Notes: generated from the sequence alone by a model not told the origin. Numbered from the stretch's first letter, positions 35,849-44,696 are shown. The stretch: DNA of 59,580 nt from Bacillota bacterium (GCA_021845645.1 JAJZVM010000023.1:1-59580); one strand, 5' to 3'. Translations and numbers: made by a program.

Positions 35849-36688
35849 TCAGCGCGATGCGGGCACTTCGCTATGTTGCCCGGCGTCCTTGCGATTATGC
35901 GTCGCCACGCGGCGCGAGAGGTCGAACGAGGAACCTTCGGGCAGGACCCAGAGCGCCACCGGCCCCAGCCGCAGCGGCGCATCGACCGCGGCCTCCGACG
36001 CGTCGCCGACACGCGCGATGCGCGCGTCGAGCACGGTGACGGTGCCGCTGCCGAGGACCTGCATGGCACCGCGCGCGTCCACGAGGACCGCGGTGTCTTC
36101 GTCGATGCCGACGCCGAGCGTGCCTGGGTTCTGTGCGAGCGCCGCGAGCAGGCGGTTGATGCGCCCGCGCTGGGCAAAGTGCTGGTCCACGACGGCATTC
36201 GGCAGGAAGCCGAGCCCCGGGCACATCCGAACCGTGCCGCGCCGCGCCGACTCCTCGTCGGCGCCGCCCACCAGCATGGTCGAGCTCATGGCCGAGGCGC
36301 CGGCCGATGTGCCGCCGATGGTGGCGCCCCGCAGGTAGGCCCGCCGGAGCGCATCCTCGTACGGGGTGCCGCCGAGGACGCTCGTGATGCGCAGTTGATC
36401 GCCGCCGGTGAAGAAGATGCCGCCTGCCTCCTCGAGGATCTTCAGCCCGCTGCGGTCGGCACAGTCCTCGCGCGTGCGGGCGTCGAGGTGGTGCACCACC
36501 TTGACTCCGAGCTCCTTGAAGCTCTCGCGGTACCGCTCGAAGGCCACAAGCGGCTCCACCGTCGCGAGGGTGAGGAGGGCGATCTCGCGCGAACCGCCCG
36601 AAAGCTCGCTGAACCGGTCGAGGATCTCGCCGCGCGGCTCCTCGTGGCCGCCGATCAGCAGAAGCGCTCCTTTTGGCGTCGTCGTCAT
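35849..36688 (-). CDS. cphB: Cyanophycinase
   Basis: A 279-residue serine peptidase of family S51 that releases beta-Asp-Arg dipeptides from cyanophycin. GALLLIGGHEEP, FFTGGDQLRIT and the nucleophile motif GTSAGASAMS are present, then QHFAQRGR, typical of CphB. ATG 36688 has AGGAGG 11 nt upstream; the frame is open to 36733. It forms an operon with cphA (13 nt apart), coupling synthesis and breakdown of the polymer. Confidence 0.94.
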   Translation of the reverse strand: MTTTPKGALLLIGGHEEPRGEILDRFSELSGGSREIALLTLATVEPLVAFERYRESFKELGVKVVHHLDARTREDCADRSGLKILEEAGGIFFTGGDQLRITSVLGGTPYEDALRRAYLRGATIGGTSAGASAMSSTMLVGGADEESARRGTVRMCPGLGFLPNAVVDQHFAQRGRINRLLAALAQNPGTLGVGIDEDTAVLVDARGAMQVLGSGTVTVLDARIARVGDASEAAVDAPLRLGPVALWVLPEGSSFDLSRRVATHNRKDAGQHSEVPASR

Positions 36689-36860
36689 CCCCGTGGCGTC
36701 CTCCTGTCCTGCCCGCGCGAAAGTGGCCTGCACCTGGAGGAGGCTACCCCTGCAACGGGGGCGGCATGCGGATCAAGGCGCGGCAGGAGATGCCGCGGCC
36801 CGGTGCAGAACGGACAGACATTCTTGCTTGAAGACGAAAAAAGTGCCGGAGGACTCCGCG

Positions 36861-37541
36861 ATGAAAGCCATCCTCTTCGACGCCGGCAACACCCTGCTGC
36901 ACCTCGACTACCCTTGGCTCGCCGAGCTCACCAGGCGGCTCGGCGGCGAAGGACTGGCTGCAGACGACATCGGCAGAGCGGTTGCGGCCGTCGGCCGGCA
37001 GGGTTGGCCCGCGCCTGCCGTCAACGATCGGCCCACCGCGTTCTTCGCCGGATACTTCGGTGCCGTCGCCGAGTCGGTCGGCCTATCCGTCGCGGCCGCA
37101 CGGGCGTTCTGGCAGACCGCGGAGTGGGAGCATCTCACGGACCCGCGGGGCATCTGGCGATGCCCCGCGCCAGCCGCGCGAGAGGTTCTGGACAGCCTGG
37201 CCGCACGAGGGCTCGCACTCGGCGTCGTGTCGAACGCGGACGGGCGCGTTGAGCAGCAACTCGCCGCCGCCGGCCTGCGCGAGCCTCTCGAGACGGTGAT
37301 CGACTCGTACGTCGTCGGCGTCGAGAAGCCGGATCCGCGCATCTTCCGCATCGCCCTCGAGCGGCTGGAGGTGGACGGCCCCGACGCGCTCTACGTGGGG
37401 GATCTCCTGGCGCTCGACGTGGAGGGCGCCAAGGCCGCCGGCCTGCGCGCCCTGCTCTACGACCCCTGGGACGCCTACCCAGAACTGCACCAGGGTCGCA
37501 TCCGCACGCTCCGCGAGCTTCTCGATCCGTCCGTGCGGTGA
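36861..37541 (+). CDS. HAD-superfamily phosphatase
   Basis: A 226-residue HAD hydrolase: motif I ILFDAGNTLL (the second nucleophile Asp position is Gly-Asn, as in some family members), motif II VVSNADG, motif III lysine in VGVEKPDP, motif IV YVGDLLALDVEGA. ATG 36861 with GGAGGA upstream. Divergent from cphB and convergent with a second HAD gene. Substrate unknown. Confidence 0.88.
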   Translation: MKAILFDAGNTLLHLDYPWLAELTRRLGGEGLAADDIGRAVAAVGRQGWPAPAVNDRPTAFFAGYFGAVAESVGLSVAAARAFWQTAEWEHLTDPRGIWRCPAPAAREVLDSLAARGLALGVVSNADGRVEQQLAAAGLREPLETVIDSYVVGVEKPDPRIFRIALERLEVDGPDALYVGDLLALDVEGAKAAGLRALLYDPWDAYPELHQGRIRTLRELLDPSVR

Positions 37542-37568
37542 CGACCCCTTGGATGCGCAGCCAGTCCG

Positions 37569-38261
37569 TCAGCCAAGCAGCGACAGTACCTCGGCGATCC
37601 GCGCAATGGTCGGCCCGGACCAGTCGTTGACGTCGTCGCGCTCCGGGTCGTAGGCCTCGGCGAGGGGCGCCGCCTTCAGAACCGGCCGCATCCCCACGGC
37701 TGCTGCGCCGCGCAGCTCGCCGTCGCTGCCGTCGCCGACGTACAAGGACCTTTGCAAAGGTACACCGAGCTTTTCACACGCAAGCCGGTAGATGCGGGGG
37801 TCCGGTTTCGCAAGGTGGACGGCCGCGGATAGGATGGATACATCCACCCTCGCCGCGAGCGCCGTCTCGTCCCAGATCGGGACGAGTTCCATCGCGCAGT
37901 TGCTGATGAGTCCGATGGCGATGCCTGCCCGGTGCAAGCGATCGAACGTGGGGAAGACGTCGGGGAACGGCACGAGGAGCGAGCGCTCGTAGTCCAACCG
38001 CCGCAGCAAGGCCCGCTCCACCGCCTCGGGCGGCGGGCTCGCCCCGAGCGCCCTACAGGCTTGGACGATGCTTGCCTGGGCATCGGCGAAGCGGCCGACG
38101 ACGCGATCGGGCCACATCTCGTAGTTCCATGCCCGGTCGAACTCCTGTGGCGGGACGCCGAGGTCCGCCGCCATGGCGGCGACGACGGAATCGTAGTTGA
38201 CGGTCGAGAAGCCGGGCACCAAGGTGCCAAAGAGATCAAAGACAACTGCCTGTGCCTTCAG
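37569..38261 (-). CDS. HAD-superfamily hydrolase, probable CTG start
   Basis: Motifs: VVFDLFGTLV (I), GLISNCAMEL (II), HLAKPDPRIY (III), YVGDGSDGELRGA (IV). The coding character begins at KAQAVVFD; upstream the open frame is Pro/Arg-rich and unlikely to be translated. No ATG/GTG/TTG fits: the best start is CTG 38261, 8 nt from GGAGG (38274-38270). Alternatively a single-base change has disrupted an ATG 38268-38266 that lies in another frame. About 230 residues; substrate unknown. Confidence 0.82.
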   Translation of the reverse strand: MKAQAVVFDLFGTLVPGFSTVNYDSVVAAMAADLGVPPQEFDRAWNYEMWPDRVVGRFADAQASIVQACRALGASPPPEAVERALLRRLDYERSLLVPFPDVFPTFDRLHRAGIAIGLISNCAMELVPIWDETALAARVDVSILSAAVHLAKPDPRIYRLACEKLGVPLQRSLYVGDGSDGELRGAAAVGMRPVLKAAPLAEAYDPERDDVNDWSGPTIARIAEVLSLLG

Positions 38262-38524
38262 CGTCCATACCTCCGCGAGGGGAGTGTGCCGCACGCTTCG
38301 CCACGCGCGCAAGGGATCCTGCGACCTGCGTGGCGCGAACGCCGGCGGCGGGCATGCCGTCAATCGTGCGAGGTGAAGATCCTCTTCTGGATGGTCTCGC
38401 GATCCAGCAGGGCCTTGCGGGTCCGCCGGCGCGAGACGGCGGCCGCCCGCCACGCGGCTCGCCATGACCCGAGGAGGATGCGGCCCTTTGCGAGGCGTAT
38501 CTCCGCGGCAGGGGGGCGACAACG
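38262..38524. other. Intergenic between divergent HAD and cupin genes
   Basis: A G+C-rich gap that should hold the promoters of both genes; no clear -35/-10 was seen. A short leftward frame ending at about 38358 (reads RKALLDRETIQKRIFTSHD) looks protein-like but has no evident start or ribosome site and is left unassigned. Confidence 0.3.
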
Positions 38525-39028
38525 TTGGGAGAGCCGGCAGGCGTCCGCAGGAACGAAGCCGATGTCGCGTGGGATCCGGACAGGTCGCCAAAGGGCGACT
38601 ACGATTGCCACTACCGCGAGATGTCGAAGGGACTCACGGTCTCGCCGACGATACCCGAGCGGCACGGGCGGCTCCCGTCCGGGCGTCCATTCGAGGTCGA
38701 CCTCGTCCGCATTCCGCCAGGCAAGAAACTCTGCCCGAGACACGTCCACAGCGTCCAGTGGGAGTACTACATCGTCGTGTCCGGCCGCGGGCGGATGCTG
38801 CAGGGCCAGGATGAGCCGCCGATCCCCATGCAGCCGGGCGACCACCTGCTGCAACCGCCCGGATGGGTCCACACCGTCGAGAACGACGGGGAGCAGGACC
38901 TGCTCTACTACGTCATCGCCAGCAACCCGGTGGATGAGACCTGCTACTACCCGGATTCGGGCAAGTGGGCGGCAGGCGGCAAGGTCTTCCGCATGGTGGA
39001 GGCGGACTACTTCGACGGTGAGGAATGA
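38525..39028 (+). CDS. Cupin-domain protein
   Basis: A 167-residue single-domain cupin. The metal-binding motifs are seen as RHVHSVQWEYYIVVSGRGRM (His pair and Glu region of motif 1) and PGDHLLQPPGWVHTVEN (motif 2 His). TTG 38525 follows a GGGGGG site. Small cupins bind metals and act as isomerases, dioxygenases or sensors; nothing here selects among them. It ends next to the veg terminator. Confidence 0.8.
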   Translation: MGEPAGVRRNEADVAWDPDRSPKGDYDCHYREMSKGLTVSPTIPERHGRLPSGRPFEVDLVRIPPGKKLCPRHVHSVQWEYYIVVSGRGRMLQGQDEPPIPMQPGDHLLQPPGWVHTVENDGEQDLLYYVIASNPVDETCYYPDSGKWAAGGKVFRMVEADYFDGEE

Positions 39029-39048
39029 GACGTCGGGTTGCGTGCGGC

Positions 39049-39083
39049 AAAAAACGAGGAGGCACTGCAAAGTGCCTCCTCGT
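39049..39083 (-). terminator. Rho-independent terminator of veg
   Basis: ACGAGGAGGCACT and AGTGCCTCCTCGT (39054-39066/39071-39083) form a perfect 13-bp stem with a GCAA loop; on the minus strand it is followed by TTTTTT (39054-39049). It begins 14 nt after the veg stop. Confidence 0.92.
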
Positions 39084-39096
39084 GCCTGGCAAAGTC

Positions 39097-39378
39097 CTAG
39101 TTCACGTTGACTCTATGAAAGACGCCGTCCGACGCCACTTCGAGTTCCACCGTCTCCGTAAGGATATCGGCATAGCTGAACGACACGCGTCTGGCTCCAG
39201 AGGGCTCGTCGTCAATCTTCACGACGAAGATGTACGGATAAGTCTGCTCCAGGACCCCTTCCCGCTCGTCCACCTTACGGCGTCCGCGATTCGCCTTGAG
39301 GCGGATCCTTTCGCCGATCATGCCGTCCAAGTCGCGCTTGATATCCGACAAGACGCGCTTAGCCGCCAAATGCCCCAC
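39097..39378 (-). CDS. veg: Veg protein
   Basis: A 93-residue protein of the Veg family, which in B. subtilis affects biofilm formation. DIKRDLDGMIGERIRLKANRGRRK is the family signature, followed by an SH3-like beta-rich half (LEQTYPYIFVVKID, then RRVSFSYADILTETVEL). It has its own tandem promoters and a strong terminator, so it is monocistronic, as in Bacillus. Confidence 0.93.
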   Translation of the reverse strand: MGHLAAKRVLSDIKRDLDGMIGERIRLKANRGRRKVDEREGVLEQTYPYIFVVKIDDEPSGARRVSFSYADILTETVELEVASDGVFHRVNVN

Positions 39379-39407
39379 TTCCTTCCTGAACGGAGCGGTA
39401 CGCTCTC

Positions 39408-39436
39408 ATACTACCAGAAAGAAAGCATCGGGTCAA
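39408..39436 (-). promoter_or_regulatory. Sigma-A promoter of veg (proximal)
   Basis: TTGACC (39436-39431), 17-nt spacer, TAGTAT (39413-39408) on the minus strand, about 30 nt upstream of the veg start. Five of six -35 bases and four of six -10 bases match consensus. The veg promoter of B. subtilis is a classic strong sigma-A promoter. Confidence 0.75.
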
Positions 39437-39445
39437 GATCGAAGC

Positions 39446-39475
39446 ATTTTAGCAGAGGCTTTGAAACGGTGTCAA
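39446..39475 (-). promoter_or_regulatory. Second sigma-A-like promoter upstream of veg
   Basis: Perfect -35 TTGACA (39475-39470), 18-nt spacer and TAAAAT (39451-39446) on the minus strand, placed just upstream of the proximal promoter, giving a tandem pair. Confidence 0.65.
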
Positions 39476-39615
39476 GCGGCATTGTGTCGCCAAACGGTCG
39501 CATCCCGGTCAGTCCAGCGGACCGCACACGGCGGCGCACAAGTTGCCCGCCGCAGGGCCGTGAGTCCCCTGTCATCCAGCACCCGCCGAAGCCCGCCATG
39601 TACGCGAGCCGCGGG

Positions 39616-40104
39616 TCACTTCGTATACTTGTCGGCGACGGTCGACGCACCGAACGAATCGGGCTTGATCTTCGCATCGAAGCCGCTGCCCGAGACCATG
39701 CCGACGATCTCGCGGATAAGCTCGCGCGTGTCGCCGTTCTGGCCGATGTCGAGATGGATCTCGATGTCGAAACCCTGATGCCCGCGGCGCGACAGCATCT
39801 CCGTCAGCCGGCTCGCGACGCCGAGGCTCAGGGACGTCTCGAGCAGGATGCGCTGGCGCAGGCTGGGCAGCCGCCGGTGCACTTCGCGGTGGTAGTAGTA
39901 GCGCGCGCCCTTGCCGAGGCGATGGATCACGATCGCGGTGACGAAGGTGACCTCGTCCCGCGCCTGGGAGTCGGTGCCGATGATGAGCTTGTGCTCCGCC
40001 TGCGGCTGCTCGCGGATGAAGTTGATGATATCCTGGAACACCTGCTCCAGATCCATCACGCCGTGACTCGGGCTGTGATAGAGCACTCCCTCTCCCTCCA
40101 CCAC
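39616..40104 (-). CDS. YkuK/DUF458-family RNase H-like protein
   Basis: A 162-residue protein with the DUF458 pattern: SPSHGVMDLEQVFQDI, then IIGTDSQARDEVTFVTAIVIH, YYYHREVH and DIEIHLDIGQNGDTRELI. The family has an RNase H-like fold and is widespread in spore formers with unknown function. It lies 2 nt after ksgA, in the place where yabG stands in B. subtilis, so it probably shares the ksgA transcript. Confidence 0.85.
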   Translation of the reverse strand: MVEGEGVLYHSPSHGVMDLEQVFQDIINFIREQPQAEHKLIIGTDSQARDEVTFVTAIVIHRLGKGARYYYHREVHRRLPSLRQRILLETSLSLGVASRLTEMLSRRGHQGFDIEIHLDIGQNGDTRELIREIVGMVSGSGFDAKIKPDSFGASTVADKYTK

Positions 40105-40106
40105 GC

Positions 40107-40976
40107 TCAGATGGGAGCGTCACCAGGGTCTTGTGAGAACGGGCCGCTGCCGCGTGCCCCAAGGCTGCTCGCCAGACGGTCGAATTCCAAGAGCGTCAGG
40201 GTCTCGCCTCGTCGCTGCGGGTCGATCCCGGCGGCTGCAAGCGCCGCCGCCGACTGCCGCGGGTCCAGCCCGAGCCCCTCCTGCAAGGCCCTTGCCAACG
40301 TCTTGCGCCGGTAGCGGAAGGCTGCCCCCACGACCGGCCGGATGGCTGCCCAGGGCATTGCGGCGGGGCTTGGCCGCGGCCGCAGGCGGATCACCTGCGA
40401 CGACACCTGGGGCGGCGGGTAGAACTGCCCGGGGCTCGCCTTGGCCCAAGGCTCGATGTCCGCCGCGTACTCCACGAGTAGCGTGAGCGCGCCGCGCTCC
40501 GGCGATCCGGGAGGCGCCTGGAGCCGATCGGCCACTTCGCTCTGCAGCATCAGCACGGCGATGGCCGGCCGGGCCTCGAGAACGGCTGCCACCAGCGGCG
40601 TGGAGATGTAGTAGGGCAGGTTGCCCACCAGCTTCCCCGACGCACCGAGAAGGTCTGAAAGGTCTGTCTCGAGCGCGTCCGCCTCGTAGACCTGCAGCCG
40701 CGGGCCGAAGAAGGCCCTGAGGTGCCCCGACAGCGCGCGATCGATCTCGACCGCATGCACATCTCCGGACCTCTCCAGAAGGCCCTGGGTGATCGCACCC
40801 AGCCCCGGCCCGATCTCGACGATCCTGTCCCCGGGTGCGAGCTCGAGCCCCGAGACGATGCGCTCGCGCAGATTGTAGTCCACGAGGAAGTTCTGCCCGA
40901 GGCGCTTGAGAGGCCGGATGCCGAGTCCAGCAAGCAGCTCGCGTACGACACGCGGAGATGTCAGTTTCGGCTCCAT
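40107..40976 (-). CDS. rsmA: 16S rRNA dimethyladenosine transferase KsgA/RsmA
   Basis: A 289-residue methyltransferase acting on two adjacent adenosines near the 16S rRNA 3' end. LGQNFLVD, the SAM motif VEIGPGLGAIT, VEIDRAL and the catalytic NLPYYIST are present. ATG start without a clear Shine-Dalgarno; a TAGAAT element lies just upstream, so a short leader is possible. rnmV, which precedes ksgA in Bacillus, is absent. Confidence 0.96.
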   Translation of the reverse strand: MEPKLTSPRVVRELLAGLGIRPLKRLGQNFLVDYNLRERIVSGLELAPGDRIVEIGPGLGAITQGLLERSGDVHAVEIDRALSGHLRAFFGPRLQVYEADALETDLSDLLGASGKLVGNLPYYISTPLVAAVLEARPAIAVLMLQSEVADRLQAPPGSPERGALTLLVEYAADIEPWAKASPGQFYPPPQVSSQVIRLRPRPSPAAMPWAAIRPVVGAAFRYRRKTLARALQEGLGLDPRQSAAALAAAGIDPQRRGETLTLLEFDRLASSLGARGSGPFSQDPGDAPI

Positions 40977-41015
40977 TTCCGATTATTCTATCATGCCGCT
41001 TCTGCGCATGCGCAA

Positions 41016-41042
41016 AGCGGCGCCTCGCGAAGAGGCGCCGCT
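41016..41042 (-). terminator. Terminator after the yabE-like gene
   Basis: AGCGGCGCCTC (41016-41026) pairs with GAGGCGCCGCT (41032-41042) across GCGAA, 14 nt after the stop of the 3D-domain gene; the T-tract on the minus strand is short (TTT). Confidence 0.65.
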
Positions 41043-41055
41043 CTTGGAGAAAGCC

Positions 41056-41865
41056 TCAGTTGCTGGAGAGTTCGTAGACGGTGACGCCCTGACGGCCGTA
41101 GTCGAGAGCCTGCTGTCCCGTGTCGAAACACAGGTCGATGCGGTCGCCGACGATCGCGCCGCCAGTGTCGGCGGCCACCGCGTATCCGTAACCGGGAATG
41201 TAGAGGCGCGTCCCGAGCGGGATGACGCTGGGATCGACCGCAGCGACGCCGTAGCGCGCCGGCACGCCTGTGGCCGTTCTGCCGTTCGACCAGCTGGGAT
41301 CTGCCCAGTAGGCGGTGGCCAACATGCTGAGCGTCGACGTCACGCGGCCTATGAAATCGCCACGGGACACTTCGGGCAGCTTGGCGCCGATGTGGATCAA
41401 CTCCGGCCGTGCGGGCCGCACGACCTTCTCCCCGACGATCGCCACCGATACGACGCGCGTGCCCTGGTAGATCCGGCGGACGGTTTCCACGGCCACGCCG
41501 GCCGTGCCGGACTGGGCGACGACCTCGCGGCCGAGCGCCAGGGTCGGGTCGAAGACGGTGCGCACGCCGTACGACACGGGAACCGATAGGTCGCTCACCC
41601 GTGCGGCCACGATGGTGGGCGTATTGTGTGCAGTGCCGCTCCAGAGAGCATCCTGGTATCCGGGGGCTGGATCGGCGTTGTCGAGGGTGGCGCCGAACGT
41701 GGGCAGAGGGAGCGGCTTGCGGGCGAGCGTCTTGTGTGCCTTCACAGCAGCCCGGGGGGCGTTGCGCAGGGCGGTTGCCCTTGCAGCGTAACCCGCAAGC
41801 AAGATGAGCAGGGCGCCCGATATCAGCGCGATGCTGCGCCATCCTACCTGCCGAAGCTTTGACAA
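41056..41865 (-). CDS. YabE-like cell-wall protein with G5-like and 3D domains
   Basis: 269 residues from TTG 41865 (AAGGAGG 6 nt upstream). An N-terminal membrane anchor (SIALISGALLILLAGYAA) precedes a G5-like segment (about 110-180) and a C-terminal 3D domain with its three aspartates: AVDPSVIPLGT, VAADTGGAI, GDRIDLCF. The 3D fold is that of lytic transglycosylases such as the resuscitation-type Sps/YuiC/YabE proteins. Located between tatD and ksgA as in B. subtilis. A G5 assignment is weaker than the 3D one. Confidence 0.88.
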   Translation of the reverse strand: MSKLRQVGWRSIALISGALLILLAGYAARATALRNAPRAAVKAHKTLARKPLPLPTFGATLDNADPAPGYQDALWSGTAHNTPTIVAARVSDLSVPVSYGVRTVFDPTLALGREVVAQSGTAGVAVETVRRIYQGTRVVSVAIVGEKVVRPARPELIHIGAKLPEVSRGDFIGRVTSTLSMLATAYWADPSWSNGRTATGVPARYGVAAVDPSVIPLGTRLYIPGYGYAVAADTGGAIVGDRIDLCFDTGQQALDYGRQGVTVYELSSN

Positions 41866-41982
41866 GACGGACCTCCTTCTTCCTACAACCTTCCATTCAG
41901 CAGAAGTTGTAGGACTGCCGTATTCTATCACCCGCTTCCGTAGGCTTCAAACACCCAAACGATGAGAATTTCCCTGGATCGC

Positions 41983-42759
41983 CTAGAACGCAGCACCAAG
42001 GGGCAGGAAGACCCTGCGGGCATTCTGGCTGGTGCGAAGGGCCAGATCGGCCTCTGTAGCCCCCTGGGCGGCCGCGAGCGCGGCGAGCGTCTCCACCACG
42101 AAGGCGGGCTCGTTGCGCCGGCCGCGATGCCCCTGCGGCGCCAGGTAGGGACTGTCGGTCTCGACCAGCAGCCGATCGGGCGGCACGCGGCCCGCCAGGC
42201 TCCTGAGCGTCTCGTTGCGCTTGTAGGTGAGGTTGCCGGCGAACGAGACGAAAGCACCGCGGGCAAGCGCCTCCGCCAGGAGGGCCTCACCACCGTCGAA
42301 GCAGTGAAAGACGGCCCTGACATCGGGATATGCGTCGAGCAGTGGAAGTATGTCGAGGCCTGACTCCCTGAGGTGCAGCACGACCGGTAGGCCGAGCTCC
42401 CGCGCGATGGCCATCTGACGGCGCGCCAGCTCCATCTGGCGCTCCTTCGGGGCGTAGTCGTCACCGTGAAAGTCGAGGCCGATCTCGCCGATCGCCCCGA
42501 CCCGTGTCGATCGCGCCAGTTCCGCGATCGCCCGCAGTTCACGCTCGCCTGCCCGCCCGGCCTCGTACGGGTGGAGGCCGACCACCGCCGCTACCTGGGG
42601 CAGGCGCTCGGCGAGCTCCACCGCACGCTGCGACGACGGCAGGTCGTAGCCGACGACCACCACCGCCCCCACCCCTGCCGCCGCCGCCCGCTGGAGGACG
42701 GCGTCCGCGTCCTCCAGCAGGTCCTCGTGGTTGAGATGGGCGTGGCTGTCGACGATCAC
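41983..42759 (-). CDS. TatD-family metal-dependent deoxyribonuclease
   Basis: A 258-residue TIM-barrel hydrolase: VDSHAHLNHE (metal-binding HxH), GEIGLDFH, VLHLRES, HCFDG and ETDSPYLAP. GTG 42759 overlaps the metG stop by 4 nt, so translation is coupled; this metS-yabD pairing is conserved in Firmicutes. Confidence 0.94.
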   Translation of the reverse strand: MIVDSHAHLNHEDLLEDADAVLQRAAAAGVGAVVVVGYDLPSSQRAVELAERLPQVAAVVGLHPYEAGRAGERELRAIAELARSTRVGAIGEIGLDFHGDDYAPKERQMELARRQMAIARELGLPVVLHLRESGLDILPLLDAYPDVRAVFHCFDGGEALLAEALARGAFVSFAGNLTYKRNETLRSLAGRVPPDRLLVETDSPYLAPQGHRGRRNEPAFVVETLAALAAAQGATEADLALRTSQNARRVFLPLGAAF

Positions 42760-44696
42760 TTGATCTTGGTCCCTGCGGGGAGCGGCTCGCGCGGCGAGAC
42801 GATCTGGAGCGTCCCGGACGTCTTGCCGGCCAGGATCATGCCGTGCGACACGATGCCCCTGATCTTCGCCGGCTGCAGGTTCGCCACCAGCACCACCTGC
42901 GTGCCAGGCAGCGCATCCGGCGCGTAGTGCTCCGCGATCCCCGAGATGACGGTGCGCGGATCCGCCTCGCCGAGATCCACCTTGAGCTCGAGCAGCCGGT
43001 CGGCGCCCTTGACGCGGCTGGCCTCGAGGATCGTGCCGACGCGAAGGTCCAGCCGCTGGAACTCGTCGATGGTGATCGTTCCCGGTCCATCGGCTGGCGC
43101 AGCCTGCGCCCGGGCCGTCGCCTTGGCATGTGGTGCCGGCGCGGGGTCCGCGCCAGCCGCTGCGGCGACTGTCCCGTCCGCCTCCTCGCGCTCGGTCTCG
43201 ATGCGCGGGAAGATCGGCTCGCCGCGCTCCACCTTCGTGCCTGCGGGCAGTCCTCCCCATGCCGCATCGGCGAGGGTGGCGCCCTCGGCGCCGCCAAGCC
43301 CGAGCTGGCGGAAGATGGCCTTTGGCGCATCGAGCAGGAATGGCTTCAGCAGCACGGCGGCAATGCGCAGCGATTCCGCCAGATCGTAGAGGACGTCACC
43401 GAGCCGCGGGTCGCCGCTGCGGTGCAGCTGCCAGGGCGCCTCCTCTTCGATGAACTTGTTCGCGCGCTTCACGAGATCGAACACCGCCGCGACCGCGTCC
43501 GAGACCTGCAGGCGCAGGAGGCGCTCCTCGACCCGGCGCGTCGTCTCCTCGGCATGGGTGCGCAGAGAACTGCCCGAGGGGTTCGGGATCGTGCCGCCCG
43601 TGAATCGTTCGATCATGGCCGTCGTGCGCGAGAGCAGGTTGCCCAGGTCGTTCGCCAGGTCCACGTTGGTGCGCAGGATCAGCGCATCCTCCGTGTAGCT
43701 GCCGTCCGCGCCGAACGGCACCTCGCGCAGGAGGTAGTAGCGCACGGCGTCCCTGCCATAGCGCCGCACCAGTTGGCGCGGGTCGATCACGTTGCCGCGC
43801 GACTTCGACATCTTCTGCTCGCCGAGGAGAAGCCAGCCGTGGCCGTACACCACCTTGGGCAGGGGCAGGTCCAGCGAGAGCAGGAGCGCCGGCCAGATCA
43901 CCGCGTGGAAGCGGACGATCTCCTTGCCCACGAGGTGCACATCGGCGGGCCAGTAGCGCCTGAAGCGCTCGGGGTCCTGAAGGTAGCCGCAGGCGGTGAT
44001 GTAGTTCGTCAGCGCGTCCACCCACACGTAGGCGATGTGGCGCGGGTCCTGTGGCAGCGGGATGCCCCAGCGGAAGCTCGTGCGGGAGACCGACAGGTCC
44101 TCGAGCCCCTGTCGGATGAACTGGAGCATCTCGTTGCGGCGCGACACCGGCTGGATGAAATCCGGATGGCTCTCGATGTGCTGTAGGAGGGGCTCGGCGT
44201 AGCGCGACAGCCGGAAGAAGTAGCTCTCCTCGTTCAGCCGTGCGACCGGGCCGCCGCAGGTCGGGCAGTTGCCGTCGACGAGCTTGCCCTCCACCCAGAA
44301 CGACTCGCACGGCGTGCAGTACCAGCCCTCATATTGCGACAGGTAGAGGTCGCCCTTGGCCTCGAGCCTGCGGAAGACCTCCTGCACCACCTGCTCGTGC
44401 CGGGTCTCCGTCGTGCGGATGAAATCGTCGTGCGAGATGCCGAGCACCTGCCAGAGGTCGCGGATGTCCGCCACGATCTCGTCGACGTACGCGATCGGTG
44501 TCTTGCCCACCTTGCCGGCGCGATCCTCGATCTTCTGGCCGTGCTCGTCCGTGCCGGTGACGAAGAAGACGTCCTCGCCGCGCAAGCGGTGGAAGCGTGC
44601 CAGGGCATCGGCCGCCACCGTGGTGTAGGCGTGGCCGATGTGAAGGCGATCGTTCGGGTAGTAGATCGGGGTCGTAATCGTAAACCGCTCAGGCAT
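42756..44696 (-). CDS. metG: Methionyl-tRNA synthetase
   Basis: 646 residues from ATG 44696 (AGGAGG 8 nt upstream). HIGH motif in LHIGHAY, a zinc-binding insertion CTPCE...CPTCG, KMSKS in EQKMSKSRGN, and a C-terminal tRNA-binding domain (FQRLDLRVGTILEA). It is preceded by a T-box leader reading methionine, so it is regulated by uncharged tRNA-Met. Confidence 0.97.
   Translation of the reverse strand: MPERFTITTPIYYPNDRLHIGHAYTTVAADALARFHRLRGEDVFFVTGTDEHGQKIEDRAGKVGKTPIAYVDEIVADIRDLWQVLGISHDDFIRTTETRHEQVVQEVFRRLEAKGDLYLSQYEGWYCTPCESFWVEGKLVDGNCPTCGGPVARLNEESYFFRLSRYAEPLLQHIESHPDFIQPVSRRNEMLQFIRQGLEDLSVSRTSFRWGIPLPQDPRHIAYVWVDALTNYITACGYLQDPERFRRYWPADVHLVGKEIVRFHAVIWPALLLSLDLPLPKVVYGHGWLLLGEQKMSKSRGNVIDPRQLVRRYGRDAVRYYLLREVPFGADGSYTEDALILRTNVDLANDLGNLLSRTTAMIERFTGGTIPNPSGSSLRTHAEETTRRVEERLLRLQVSDAVAAVFDLVKRANKFIEEEAPWQLHRSGDPRLGDVLYDLAESLRIAAVLLKPFLLDAPKAIFRQLGLGGAEGATLADAAWGGLPAGTKVERGEPIFPRIETEREEADGTVAAAAGADPAPAPHAKATARAQAAPADGPGTITIDEFQRLDLRVGTILEASRVKGADRLLELKVDLGEADPRTVISGIAEHYAPDALPGTQVVLVANLQPAKIRGIVSHGMILAGKTSGTLQIVSPREPLPAGTKIK

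Noticed and set aside
35836..36198. N-terminal extension of cyanophycin synthetase
   Set aside because: The extension is the cphB gene read in another frame; GTG 35835 has a good ribosome site and gives normal family length.
38262..38591. Upstream in-frame extension of the second HAD protein
   Set aside because: Pro/Arg-rich and unlike any HAD N-terminus; it also runs opposite the start of the cupin gene.
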